From Bremerella cremea (lineage in GTDB: Bacteria; Planctomycetota; Planctomycetia; Pirellulales; Pirellulaceae), in the NCBI RefSeq assembly GCF_003335505.1, contig NZ_QPEX01000045.1:186001-250000 (forward strand): a stretch of 64,000 nucleotides of DNA, read 5' to 3'. Shown here piece by piece: positions 34,844 to 44,003 of the stretch. The notes under the pieces were generated by a model. That model searched no databases and was not told where the DNA came from. It worked only from the letters and a program-made list of their open reading frames with translations. The number at the start of each line of letters is the position of its first letter. Within the stretch, counting starts at the first letter, position 1. The translations under genes were made by a program, and so were the position numbers.

Positions 34844-35614
34844 TCATCTCTCCGGCGAATAAGCAATTGCGGTCGAAATCTGTTTGAGCTGCGGCTTGGG
34901 GCCTTCCGGATAGCGTGCCAAAAGATAGTCTCGCAAGTCCTCCGGGACTTGCAGCGAGGTTGTCCAAGTCGCCATCTGGGTAGGCAATCCGTCAATATAG
35001 ATCAGTTTTGGCTTGACGGTGATCACGATTCGGTCTTCCATAAACTGGCTCTTACGTACCGTAACCGTTTCCCACTGAATCAACTCAAAGGCTCCACGAA
35101 CGATTCCTTTTTCAAAGAACTCGGTCGCCCCAAGACTACGCCCCCAAAAAAGTTGCGTTAGCGTCGATCCCGTGAAGAACGCTAGTTGGGCATAGAAAGG
35201 GGCAAGGGCGATTGGTGCCGCTTCATTTGGCATAGCCACGGTTAGCACAACAGCAAGTGTCAACTGGAACAAAGCAAACGCCAGCAGCGTGACGCCGCTG
35301 ATAATCTTCGGCCAATGCTTGCCTGGAATCGTCCCGGGATAACCAATCCCGATCCGCTTGCCAATCGAGCGGATAACCTGAACGCGGCGAGCCGAGTAAT
35401 ACCCGACCGTCGCGCCGGTGATCGCCAGTTGAACCACGAACAGCCCCAAAAACGTGAGATGCTGGCCAGGCTCAATCGCCCGTATCAGCGGCGCAGCCAA
35501 CGCACAAAAGAAGGCCACCGCCGTCATTAGCCACAACAAGTGAATCAACTGGAACTGGTGCCGTTGATCGAGCGGCAAGGGTTGGTCTGCGGCAATCAAG
35601 GGGTCTGATTCCAT
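34844..35614 (-). CDS. Membrane protein, third of a tandem paralogous trio
   Basis: A 256-residue protein. Two N-terminal membrane segments (about 26-44 and 52-72), a short loop with KRIGIGYPGTIPGKHWPKI, two more segments (about 105-130 and 140-160), then a soluble tail (FFEKGIVRGAFELIQWETV). The same layout and the FFExGI...W motif recur in the next two genes upstream, so the three come from duplication. I recognise no known family. ATG 35614 has GGGAA ahead. It is the last gene of its operon and converges on the terminator at 34811. Confidence 0.8.
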   Translation of the reverse strand: MESDPLIAADQPLPLDQRHQFQLIHLLWLMTAVAFFCALAAPLIRAIEPGQHLTFLGLFVVQLAITGATVGYYSARRVQVIRSIGKRIGIGYPGTIPGKHWPKIISGVTLLAFALFQLTLAVVLTVAMPNEAAPIALAPFYAQLAFFTGSTLTQLFWGRSLGATEFFEKGIVRGAFELIQWETVTVRKSQFMEDRIVITVKPKLIYIDGLPTQMATWTTSLQVPEDLRDYLLARYPEGPKPQLKQISTAIAYSPER

Positions 35615-35686
35615 TGAATTCCCAAACATGAGTGGTTTTCCAAACAGGCACAAGCGATATGGAGTCGTCTACGTGAAGGAAACGCT

Positions 35687-36454
35687 TCATTCGCTCTCCC
35701 AAAGCTCCGGCTTTACATATGCTTCGCCTCGTAGGTTCTCGTCCATCAAAACGCCTTGCTGCTGGAGCAAACCTCGCAACTGAGAGGAGATGCCGACCTC
35801 GTAGACGGTAGCAATGGGAGATCCTTTCGGTAGGTAGGTGATCACCGTCAGTTGCTCCGCTACCGATGGCCACCACTTCAGACGGACTTGTTCCCAGGGA
35901 ACGAACTGGGTTGAGTCGACGATGATTCCGTTCTCGAAGAATTCAATCGCTTTGTTCATGTGTCCAAACCGCAGCTTGGCAAAATTCTTCCCACTCTCCC
36001 ACGGCAACCACAAGCTAAAAACAGAGAGCAGCCATCCTGGGGTCCAGAAAAATGCCAGGGAGATCGAGATGAAGAACTGAAAAATTATGATGATCGAAAT
36101 CGCCACAAAGCCAACAACGATTCGAGGCCAAAACCACCACACACGCCCTCCGACCGAGATGCCAAGCCAGTTTTTTCCCAAGTTCATCGCATGATGCCGA
36201 GCGCGTGATTGAGAGGCTACCGAAATCAAGAAGACGGTCATTTGAATGGCGATCCCCGCCATCATCATGAACTGAAATTGCAGGGGAATCATCGGCCCAA
36301 AGGGGCGGATCAACGCAAACAAGATCGCAAACCAGGCCACCAGCCCAATCAAGTCGCTCAGGTGAAACACAACCGGATCGAACTCGGCTTTACGCGGCAC
36401 ATCGAACGGATCATCCGCTTCGATCGCCAAGGGATCACGAGGGGAAACACTCAT
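35687..36454 (-). CDS. Membrane protein, second of a tandem paralogous trio
   Basis: A 255-residue relative of its neighbours with four predicted membrane segments (for example LIGLVAWFAILFALIRPFG and IVVGFVAISIIIIFQFFISI) and the shared tail motif FFENGIIVDSTQFVPWEQVR. The loop is less conserved than in the other two (MNLGKNWLGISVG in place of KRIGLGYNG). Its ATG overlaps the stop of the upstream member by ATGA, so translation is coupled. Function unknown. Confidence 0.8.
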   Translation of the reverse strand: MSVSPRDPLAIEADDPFDVPRKAEFDPVVFHLSDLIGLVAWFAILFALIRPFGPMIPLQFQFMMMAGIAIQMTVFLISVASQSRARHHAMNLGKNWLGISVGGRVWWFWPRIVVGFVAISIIIIFQFFISISLAFFWTPGWLLSVFSLWLPWESGKNFAKLRFGHMNKAIEFFENGIIVDSTQFVPWEQVRLKWWPSVAEQLTVITYLPKGSPIATVYEVGISSQLRGLLQQQGVLMDENLRGEAYVKPELWESE

Positions 36455-37143
36455 GCTGCTTCCCCATGGTGGGTCAGCAGATAATCTCGCAACGAATCGC
36501 TGACTTGGATGGTCGAGGTTGTTCCCCCGATGCTGTTTGATTGCGATTTCATCACCATGACTAATCGATCTTCGGCCATTTTGCTAGGGCGAAGCACTAC
36601 GTATGACCACGGCACCAAATGGAAACCGCCCAGGACAACCCCTTGTTCAAAGAACTCGGTCGTCCCAGGAGTTCTTCCCCAGCGAAATTGCGACAACATC
36701 ATGCCGCTGTAGATGCCAAGTTGAATCTGCTGAGCCATCAAAAACCAAGGAAAACTGTCCATGGCCAGAAACAACGTCAAGCCAAACTGCATCACCGCCA
36801 GAAAAGCCATCGCGCCGAAGTTCACCACTTGAGGCCAAAACTTGCCAGGCAATCGCCCGTTGTATCCCAGGCCAATCCGTTTGCCAGCATCAACCAGCAT
36901 TTTCTGGCGTCGGCTAGAGGCATAAAAGATTGCCCCCGCCGTGACCATCGCTTGAACGAGAAAGATGATAAATACCGGCAACCGGTTCTCGGCCACCATC
37001 ATCCGAAACAGGGGAGCCATAAGCGCGCAGACAATCGCCACGATCGTCATACCGATCATCATGTCGAGCAAACGAAACTGTTGCGGGCGTTCGTCGACCG
37101 TTTCCAGTTCGATTTCAGTTTCCGGAGATGTCTCTGAAGACAT
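36451..37143 (-). CDS. Membrane protein, first of a tandem paralogous trio
   Basis: A 230-residue member of the trio. Segments near residues 29-47 and 54-75, the loop AGKRIGLGYNGRLPGKFWPQ, two more segments, then the tail motif FFEQGVVLGGFHLVPWSYVV. It is closest to the third member (34844-35614). I chose ATG 37143 (MSSETSPETE) with GGGAT ahead over the ATG at 37158. The soluble tail after the last segment has a PH-like strand pattern, but that is only an impression. Confidence 0.8.
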   Translation of the reverse strand: MSSETSPETEIELETVDERPQQFRLLDMMIGMTIVAIVCALMAPLFRMMVAENRLPVFIIFLVQAMVTAGAIFYASSRRQKMLVDAGKRIGLGYNGRLPGKFWPQVVNFGAMAFLAVMQFGLTLFLAMDSFPWFLMAQQIQLGIYSGMMLSQFRWGRTPGTTEFFEQGVVLGGFHLVPWSYVVLRPSKMAEDRLVMVMKSQSNSIGGTTSTIQVSDSLRDYLLTHHGEAA

Positions 37144-37647
37144 GTAGCGATCCCACATATAGGGAAGGTATGAATGTCTGCTTACTTAATACGCAAACAA
37201 CTCAAACGCGCTCACCACGAATTTCAGGATTATAGATTTCTGCGCCGGTAATCCAACATAGCAACGGACCGATTTGCCACGAATCCGGGGCTTCCGTTGG
37301 TCGCCCCTCTTGGATTGGTGACACAGACCTCAATAACGCAGATCGCCCTTGTTCGGTTGGCATCATAAGCTTCATTCAAGTCTCCTTAGCCTATCTGAGC
37401 CAAAGCCCGCTGTACACTTGATTGTCGGGGCAGCTGCAAATGCTATTCACGAGTGTCTTTTCCACGCGTACGGAGCTTTTTCGGCACGCACAAGGTTGAC
37501 TTGGTTGGCCTGGCTTTTTAAGCGTCCGCAAAAGGCCTATCTTGGGATGATCGACCCCGGATGATCGCAAAAGCTTGGCGTTTAGGCTAACTGCGCTATA
37601 ATTCCGGGAGTTCCAATAATCCGAGAATCTGCGGGAAAGACCTGATA
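37144..37647. promoter_or_regulatory. Divergent intergenic region with a sigma-70-like promoter
   Basis: About 500 bp upstream of both the membrane trio and the MoxR-like gene. On the plus strand TTGGCG (37575-37580), a 16-bp spacer and a perfect TATAAT (37597-37602) form a likely promoter for the ATPase gene, 45 nt before its GTG. Nothing else is recognised. Confidence 0.5.
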
Positions 37648-39087
37648 GTGACAAGCTCGAACGAATTAACCGATGCCCCATCCCGACCTGAGAATCTCAA
37701 ACAGTTGAAGGAAAGCGGCTGGCAGTCGCGTACCGTTAAGCAGGAAATCCAAGAGAACTTCATGCAGATGCTGGCCGACGGGGAAGAAACCTTTCCCGGC
37801 ATGATCGGCTACGAAGACACCGTTCTGCCGGAAATCCACCTGGCGCTGCTTGCCGGGCACGATATGCTCTTTCTAGGGGAAAAAGGGCAGGGAAAAAGTC
37901 GCATGATGCGGACGATGGTTCGTTTTCTCGACGAGGCAATCCCTTATCTCAACATTCCTGCCTGCCCGGTGCATGAAGATCCGTATCATCCGATTACCTC
38001 GTCCGGTAAACAGTTTGTGGCAGAGCATTCCGACGAAGATATTCCAATCGCCTGGTGGAAGCGAGAAGACCGCTACGCCGAGCGTTTGGCTCCCGGCACC
38101 AAGTTTGCTGATGTGATCGGCGAGATCGACCCCGCCAAGTTGGCCGGGGGAGTTAGCATGAGCACGGAAGAGGCGTTGCACTTCGGTCTCATTCCCCGCA
38201 TGCACCGGGGCATTTTTGCGATGAACGAACTGCCAGAGCTGGACGAACTGGTCCAGGTCGGGCTATTCAACATGCTGGAAGAACGGGACGTGCAGATCCG
38301 CGGCTACCCGGTGAACTTCGACATCGACTTGGTGTTGCTCTTTTCGGCCAACCCTTCCACCTTCAACCGTAGCGGCAAGGTGATTCCGCAGCTTAAAGAC
38401 CGGATTGGCTCGGTGATTCATACCCACTATCCGCGACAACGCGATATTGGGATTCAGATCATGGAGCAGGAAGCTGACGTCAACATGGAGGGGCCATTTC
38501 CGGTAGTGATCCCTTACTTCATGAAAGAAGTCTTAGAGCAAATCACCGAAGCGGCCCGTCGCAGCAAGTTTGTCGATCAACAATCAGGCGTCAGCGCCCG
38601 TTTTAGCATTGCTAACTATGCCACGGTGATTGCCTCGGCCCGGCATCGCGGCATTCTGCTCGGCGAGAAGCCTTCGGTGGTGCGTCTGAGCGATTTGGGG
38701 CACATCTACGCGTCCAGCCTCGGCAAGCTGGAACTCGACATGATGGGAAGCCACCAGATGTCAGAACGTCAGGTGCTCGACGCGTTGATTGCCGAAGCGG
38801 TTGGTACCGTCTTTCAAGAGTACATCCAAGAGCACGGCCTAGAGCAGATTGGCGAGATCTTCCAGAAGGGGGTGAAGATCGAGGTCGGCGACTTGTTGCC
38901 TTCCTCGCATTACACCGATCGCCTGCAACGTGTTCCCCCAGTTTGGGATCGGGCCTTCGAGGTAAACGCCTCGGAAGTCCCGGCGATGAGAGCTTCCTGC
39001 GTCGAGTTTGTATTGGCCGGTTTGTACGCGTTAGATCGCATCAGCCGCGCGCAGCACCACGGTAAGATTACCTACGAGTTTGAGTAA
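37648..39087 (+). CDS. MoxR/ChlI-like AAA+ ATPase
   Basis: A 479-residue AAA+ protein related to magnesium-chelatase subunit I and MoxR. Walker A is GEKGQGKS (77-84), the Walker B region reads HRGIFAMNELPELDEL with Asn in place of the usual Asp, and sensor 1 is LLFSANPSTFNRSGK. An insertion around SWWKRED-like residues (IAWWKREDRYAERLAPG) lies between them. Such ATPases work with VWA proteins as chaperones for metal insertion or protein assembly. The partner is encoded 12 bp downstream. The start is GTG 37648 behind GGGAAAG. Confidence 0.88.
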   Translation: MTSSNELTDAPSRPENLKQLKESGWQSRTVKQEIQENFMQMLADGEETFPGMIGYEDTVLPEIHLALLAGHDMLFLGEKGQGKSRMMRTMVRFLDEAIPYLNIPACPVHEDPYHPITSSGKQFVAEHSDEDIPIAWWKREDRYAERLAPGTKFADVIGEIDPAKLAGGVSMSTEEALHFGLIPRMHRGIFAMNELPELDELVQVGLFNMLEERDVQIRGYPVNFDIDLVLLFSANPSTFNRSGKVIPQLKDRIGSVIHTHYPRQRDIGIQIMEQEADVNMEGPFPVVIPYFMKEVLEQITEAARRSKFVDQQSGVSARFSIANYATVIASARHRGILLGEKPSVVRLSDLGHIYASSLGKLELDMMGSHQMSERQVLDALIAEAVGTVFQEYIQEHGLEQIGEIFQKGVKIEVGDLLPSSHYTDRLQRVPPVWDRAFEVNASEVPAMRASCVEFVLAGLYALDRISRAQHHGKITYEFE

Positions 39088-39099
39088 AACGAGAACTTC

Positions 39100-40803
39100 A
39101 TGGCCAAGAACAAACAGATGCCTGGCGGGATCATCCATACCTACCAGAAGTACGATCCCGCCAAGTTCCCCAGCCCCAAGCAACCACCGCCTGATATGGT
39201 TTCGCCGGCGATGGAGCACTGGTTGATGTTCGGCAACGAGTACGAACTGACGCCAGAACAGTTGGCCAACGCAGTCAAAATCGACCCGAGTCAAATTTCG
39301 GGATTAGGGCCGAGCATCGATTCGTTGATCAAGATGCTGGAGGAACGCAAACGGAAGATCTTAGAAACGTACGAAACCGACGCCGCCCAAAGTTCCGCCA
39401 AAAAAGCATACCGCGACCATGGCGAGCCGATGGAGGCCCCCAAGCCGCTCCGCGAGCGGTTTCAACTTGGCTTCGACCAAGAACAGTTGTACGACCTGGA
39501 ACGGGTCTGGTTTAGCCTAGACGACGAGCGTTCTCTCTTCGGGCGGCAGCTTGTGCAATTGGTCGAGCATTTAAGCCGCAAGTACGAAGTCGATCAATTA
39601 GCGGCCAACTACCATTTCACCGGACGTACGCCGCTGACCATCGACAAGGCGATTGAGGTCAAGGAAGAGCTGGAGAAGATTGACGAGTTGCTGGAACAAC
39701 TTAAACAAGCCAAAGAGAATGCTCAGATCGGCATCATCGACATGGAGCAGCTCTCGGAGTACGCCGACCCAGGCGAAATCGAGCAGTTGATGGAACTGCA
39801 GCGTCAAGTCGAACAGTACCTTCGCGAGCAAGCCGAACAACAAGGCCTGACCAATCAATCAGGGAACATCCACCTAACGCCGCAAGCGTACAAGATTTTT
39901 CAGGGGAAATTACTCGAGAAGATCTTCAGTAATCTCCAAGCCTCCCGCAGCGGTCGCCATCAAGGGCCTATTGTGGGGGAGGGGGCGGTTGAACTGCAAT
40001 CGACCAAGCAGTACGAGTTCGGCGACTCGCTCACGAATATGGATATCCCCCAAACGCTGATCAATGCCATGCTGCGCCAAGGGAACGAGCGTCCACTGCG
40101 AATGCACAGCGACGACATCGTTATCCATAAAACGAAAAACAACCCTAAGTGTGCGACCTGCGTCATCATGGATATGAGCGGGAGCATGCGTTACGACTAC
40201 CAGTACGCGAACGTCAAACGGATGGCCTTGGCCATGCAGGGACTGATCCGTAGCGAATTCCCTGGCGACTTCCTACAGATGATCGAAATGTACTCGTTCG
40301 CCAAGCCGGTTGCCCCTGGGGAAGTGATCGGTCTGCTGCCTAAGCCAGTCACCATTCACGACCCTGTAGTGCGTTTAAGGGCCGATATGAGCAAGCCAGA
40401 GGTGAGTGAGTATCGAATCCCGCCCCACTTCACCAACATTCAGCACGCATTGCAGCAAGCTCGCTTGTTCCTCAGCAGCCAGGACACACCTAATCGGCAA
40501 ATCATTTTGATTACCGACGGCCTCCCGACCGCTCATTTCGAGGGTTCTGAGCTCTTTTTGCTCTACCCCCCAGATCCCAGAACCGAAGCGGCCACGATGC
40601 GAGAAGGAAAGTTGTGCCAGCAGCAAGGCATCACGATAAATATGTTTTTGGTCCCCAGTTGGTCGCAAAGTGAAGAAGACATTCGTTTTGCGTACCGCCT
40701 GGCGGAATCAACCAAGGGACGCGTCTTTTTCACCGCCGGCAAAGATTTAGACCGCTACGTGATATGGGACTACGTGAACCGCAAACGGGAAGTGCTGGGC
40801 TAG
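39100..40803 (+). CDS. VWA-domain protein, partner of the MoxR-like ATPase
   Basis: A 567-residue cytoplasmic protein. The first 350 residues are helical and very charged, with a coiled coil (about 185-245, KEELEKIDELLEQLKQAKEN). The C-terminal third is a von Willebrand A domain with an intact MIDAS site (DMSGS at about 358-362; later Thr/Asp in ILITDGLPTAHF). This resembles ChlD/CoxE-type partners of MoxR ATPases. The pair is widespread in planctomycetes with unknown client. The gene starts 12 bp after the ATPase gene and is clearly in its operon. Confidence 0.88.
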   Translation: MAKNKQMPGGIIHTYQKYDPAKFPSPKQPPPDMVSPAMEHWLMFGNEYELTPEQLANAVKIDPSQISGLGPSIDSLIKMLEERKRKILETYETDAAQSSAKKAYRDHGEPMEAPKPLRERFQLGFDQEQLYDLERVWFSLDDERSLFGRQLVQLVEHLSRKYEVDQLAANYHFTGRTPLTIDKAIEVKEELEKIDELLEQLKQAKENAQIGIIDMEQLSEYADPGEIEQLMELQRQVEQYLREQAEQQGLTNQSGNIHLTPQAYKIFQGKLLEKIFSNLQASRSGRHQGPIVGEGAVELQSTKQYEFGDSLTNMDIPQTLINAMLRQGNERPLRMHSDDIVIHKTKNNPKCATCVIMDMSGSMRYDYQYANVKRMALAMQGLIRSEFPGDFLQMIEMYSFAKPVAPGEVIGLLPKPVTIHDPVVRLRADMSKPEVSEYRIPPHFTNIQHALQQARLFLSSQDTPNRQIILITDGLPTAHFEGSELFLLYPPDPRTEAATMREGKLCQQQGITINMFLVPSWSQSEEDIRFAYRLAESTKGRVFFTAGKDLDRYVIWDYVNRKREVLG

Positions 40804-40828
40804 GGTTGCGGTTTCTACGATCTGACGT

Positions 40829-40853
40829 CGGTATTTGCCTGGAATACCGCTTT
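40829..40853 (+). terminator. Possible terminator after the VWA gene
   Basis: CGGTATT and AATACCG around a 7-base loop, followed by CTTTC. The T-run is weak, but the position, 25 bp after the stop, suits a terminator. Confidence 0.5.
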
Positions 40854-41025
40854 CAAACGCTTAATCTGCGCCTTTCAAACGGAAAAACAAGCACAACTTC
40901 GTCTCGCTCTGCTTTTCGGCAAGCTTGGTTAGACAAATTGCCGAAGAATTGGATACGGCATGCTCACCTTTTCTTGCGGTCAGCATTGCCAGCAAGAATA
41001 TAGAAGTGACTTTCGGGAGCAGAAC

Positions 41026-41226
41026 ATGACAAGTGTGGAAGGCATTGCCGCAGCAGGATCGGCGATTCAGCAATCTCAAACGCAGAATCAGGTCGATATT
41101 GCCGTCGCCAAGAAGACATTAGACGCACAAAAACTACAAGGGGATGCCGCTGTGCAGCTGATTGAATCGGCCGCCCGCATCAGCAAGTCGCCTGGCACTG
41201 GTAATTTGATTAACACCAGCGGCTAA
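41026..41226 (+). CDS. YjfB-like putative motility protein
   Basis: A 66-residue protein of the YjfB family (TSVEGIAAAGSAIQQSQTQ, then VAKKTLDAQKLQGDAAVQLI). Members are small, Gln/Ala-rich and co-occur with flagella in many bacteria, with role unknown. ATG 41026 has GGGAG ahead; a longer frame from 40960 is unlikely. Upstream, GCCGAAGA at 40940 is a weak match to the sigma-28 -10. A terminator follows, so it stands alone. Confidence 0.8.
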   Translation: MTSVEGIAAAGSAIQQSQTQNQVDIAVAKKTLDAQKLQGDAAVQLIESAARISKSPGTGNLINTSG

Positions 41227-41257
41227 GCGAGTTAAATCAAGTTTGAAAAACGATTGC

Positions 41258-41296
41258 CGCCGCGAGTTGAAAAGTCGACTCGCGGCGTTTCTGTTT
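41258..41296 (+). terminator. Intrinsic terminator after the YjfB-like gene
   Basis: A 10-bp stem (CGCCGCGAGT/ACTCGCGGCG), a 10-base loop and a broken T-run (TTTCTGTTT). Confidence 0.85.
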
Positions 41297-41603
41297 CTTG
41301 ATAACCAGGAAACAATTCGCGAATGTTACTCGCCGCGCAACGTTAGTTAGTTGCCACCACGCATTGAGAAGCTATGGTTCGTTATGCATGGGGTGTGCGT
41401 GTTGGTTGACGATTCAACGAACCTCGCGTGCCACAAAATCACGCGACAAACAAGATGTAAGTTATTGCGTTTTTAAAACGTCGTCGTTAGTCTAAAGAAG
41501 AGTGACACACTTGTGTGTGTTTGCGAATCGCAAAAGCAGATCAACGCGTAGGAAAACGAACCCGCGAATTTGCTCCCTAGCGAACACGTTCTGAAGGCTC
41601 TGA
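41297..41603. other. Intergenic region
   Basis: About 300 bp before the next gene. A short CA/TG run (CACACTTGTGTGTG near 41507) is the only pattern I see. Confidence 0.4.
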
Positions 41604-42197
41604 ATGATCGATCACTACCAAGCATTTCTCGAAGCACCAAGCCGCGCTGGCTTTCTCAAACTCCAAGAGGAAGTTCAAGTGGATGCCGACTACTGTGCGG
41701 TAGGCAGCTTTGTAGATCACTTGGCCGATCTATGCCAACGCGGTTGCTACGAGCAGATGTTCGAGCAGACCGAGTTAATGCCGTTTGGTTGGGTTGCCAG
41801 CCCGTCGGCACATCTTTATGCCTCGATCGCAGCCCAGCAAATGGGTTGTCCAGACGATGCCGAGCTAGAACGTTTCGTCACTGAGTCTTTGCTGCAAGGG
41901 CTTCTAGAAACAGGGGATGGCTCGCCGCACGATCCTTACCAGGTAACGTACCTCTCGGATCGCCATGATTTACTGGCTTATTTCAGTGCAAACGTCGAGA
42001 AACAACATCTCGTACATGCCCCGTTAGGCCTGCTAGATATGGTCACGACCACGACCGGCGATCAGCTTTGCTTCCTCCTTAGCGAGGTTGTCGCATCGGC
42101 TCAGTTAGAAAATCGCCTCAAGCTCAGCACTTCGCCGGCTCACCCACGCTTGGCCTCGAAACGACTCGCGGCCTGTTCTCCGCGTCGTGTTTGGTAA
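41604..42197 (+). CDS. Hypothetical soluble protein
   Basis: A 197-residue acidic, mostly helical protein (YQAFLEAPSRAGFLKLQEEV, CYEQMFEQTELMPFGW, LYASIAAQQMGCPDDAELE). No signal, membrane segment or known motif. The layout of short helices could be TPR-like. It precedes a HAD phosphatase gene by 59 bp and may share its transcript. The ATG at 41604 lacks a strong ribosome site. Confidence 0.65.
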   Translation: MIDHYQAFLEAPSRAGFLKLQEEVQVDADYCAVGSFVDHLADLCQRGCYEQMFEQTELMPFGWVASPSAHLYASIAAQQMGCPDDAELERFVTESLLQGLLETGDGSPHDPYQVTYLSDRHDLLAYFSANVEKQHLVHAPLGLLDMVTTTTGDQLCFLLSEVVASAQLENRLKLSTSPAHPRLASKRLAACSPRRVW

Positions 42198-42256
42198 GCA
42201 TTCGTGGCGATTCGTTTTGCTTCTCGCCTGGCTCTCTCTGCTGCCTAGGAACTTCG

Positions 42257-42892
42257 ATGTCGAACCTGTGCGTGATCTTTGATTTAGACGGCACACTCGT
42301 CGATAGCGAAACGCTGGGTACCGAATCGCTTCTGGAATTGCTGCCCGAGTTGGACGCCCCGCTAGAAACACTCATCGCAGCTTATCGCGGTCAACGAATG
42401 GCCACCATCTTGGCCGATGTCGAGCGTCGGCTAAATCGCAAGTTGCCTGCCGACTTTGAACATCACTATCGCGACCATGCCTCCGCCAGGATGCGTACCC
42501 ACTTAAAGCCAATGCCTGGCGTGGTAGAGATGCTCAAGCAGCTAACGTTTCCCTTGGCAGTCGCCTCGAGCGCACCGCCAGCCAAGATTCAGCTGGCCTT
42601 GAACGTCTGCGGCATTGATCATTACTTCGGCCAGAATGTTTTCAGCTGCTACGAGATCAACACCTGGAAACCTGACCCAGCGATTTTTCTGCACACAGCT
42701 CACGCGATGAACGTTACTCCTCAGCAGTGCGTGGTGGTTGAAGACAGCGATGTCGGCGTGGTCGCAGCCTTAGCAGCCGGGATACGCGTTCTACGTTACG
42801 GCTTTCCTCACACCTCGCCCGAAGTCACCGAGTTCCGCGAGATGAAACGACTGCCATCGCTTTTGCAGGAACTATCGCTAGATCTTCGCTGA
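42257..42892 (+). CDS. HAD-superfamily phosphatase (beta-PGM/phosphoglycolate phosphatase-like)
   Basis: A 211-residue HAD subfamily IA hydrolase. Motif I is CVIFDLDGTLVDSE, motif II lies in LAVASSAPPAK, the Lys is in NTWKPDPAIFLH, and motif III is CVVVEDSDVGVVAALAAG. The helical cap is of the C1 type. It dephosphorylates a small phosphate ester; sugar phosphates such as phosphoglycolate or beta-glucose-phosphate are typical. ATG 42257 with AGGA ahead matches the domain start, while a frame opening at 42191 would overlap the preceding gene. Confidence 0.9.
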   Translation: MSNLCVIFDLDGTLVDSETLGTESLLELLPELDAPLETLIAAYRGQRMATILADVERRLNRKLPADFEHHYRDHASARMRTHLKPMPGVVEMLKQLTFPLAVASSAPPAKIQLALNVCGIDHYFGQNVFSCYEINTWKPDPAIFLHTAHAMNVTPQQCVVVEDSDVGVVAALAAGIRVLRYGFPHTSPEVTEFREMKRLPSLLQELSLDLR

Positions 42893-43477
42893 TCCAAAAA
42901 GCGCCGGTGCTGATGGCCATTTTCTAGCCACCACCCGCTGCTCCTCTTCATCTCCCGTTACCTAATTGGGCAACGCTGCCTAACACTGTGGCAGAAAGGG
43001 AAGCCGCTCGCCAAACTTCTTACGTCTCACATTGCGCTTTGCAGGATAATTGTCAGAGAGAACAACATAACCATTTTGAATAGCAACTTGGTTGGAAATC
43101 TCACTACCAATTGCCGCATGGCCTCACCGCGCACACCGCCAGATTGCACGAGATCGCAGTACGACGACAGGCTAAGGAGTATTCTCTCGCTCAAACCAGG
43201 AGGCAACGCTATTTCGTATCACATTTCTGCCTTCGCCTCATGGATCAAAATACGTCAATCATTTAATGCTCCCCTTTGTTTCGCAGTGAGATGAAACAAG
43301 CAGACTTAATGGAGGATCATGCAAAGCCACATGGGCGACATTATGAATTTTCCTGTTTTTTGAAATTGGCATCTTGATTGCTTTTAAACTGCGGTATCAT
43401 AGATGCCAGGCAATGATGCCACGTGACATCTTTTGCCCCACTCTCTTCTCCTCTCTAAGCATAAGGTTGGATTCTCT
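42893..43477. other. Long intergenic region
   Basis: About 585 bp with no supported gene. A 14-codon frame (43319-43363) follows GGAGG but the spacing is too short for a good ribosome site. TTGATT (43374) and TATCAT (43395) make a weak promoter-like pair ahead of the lipoprotein gene. Confidence 0.35.
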
Positions 43478-43918
43478 ATGCCTTACACGAAACATTGTTT
43501 CCACTGGTCCATCTTCTTTTTGGGCCTTGCTGCCGTCAGTTTGACCGGATGTTTTGGACCGTCCGATCCGTTGAATCGTCAAGCAGTCAGTGGAGAAGTC
43601 ACTTTGAAGAATGTGGCGTTAGACACCGGCAACATTTCTTTCGATCCGGTTGATCAAACCACCGGCAGACCGGGAGGAGCCAGCATCGAACAGGGCAAGT
43701 TCACGCTTCCTCAAGAAAGAGGTTTGCCGCCGGGAACCTATAAGGTCCGTATCACCAGCGCGGATGAATCGGCAACTCCCGTCACTCCGGACGAGGCTCC
43801 TGGCGATTCTCGTAAATTGGCCCCCGACCGAATTCCCGCCAGTTGGAACACCAAAAGTGAGGAAACGGTCACCATTGAAGATGGTGGTGAAAACCATTTT
43901 GTCCTGGCGATTCCCTAG
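43478..43918 (+). CDS. Small lipoprotein with transthyretin-like domain
   Basis: A 146-residue lipoprotein: hydrophobic signal (SIFFLGLAAVSLTGC) with the lipobox LTGC, Cys25 being the acylated residue. The mature part is a beta-rich carboxypeptidase-regulatory/transthyretin-like fold (VSGEVTLKNVALDTGNISF, GLPPGTYKVRITSADE). Planctomycete genomes hold many such lipoproteins just before or after DUF1559 genes, as here, but their joint role is not known. ATG 43478 begins the signal peptide. Confidence 0.85.
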   Translation: MPYTKHCFHWSIFFLGLAAVSLTGCFGPSDPLNRQAVSGEVTLKNVALDTGNISFDPVDQTTGRPGGASIEQGKFTLPQERGLPPGTYKVRITSADESATPVTPDEAPGDSRKLAPDRIPASWNTKSEETVTIEDGGENHFVLAIP

Positions 43919-44003
43919 CTGACCAGCACTCACCCAAACCAAACAACTTCTACCTTTCGATATTAGAGTCCTCATTTATTTATTCTTTTCAGGAGCTTTC
44001 ACT

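Noticed and set aside
43319..43363. 14-codon frame after GGAGG, possible leader peptide
   Set aside because: Spacing of 3 bases to the ATG is too short and no attenuator hairpin follows.
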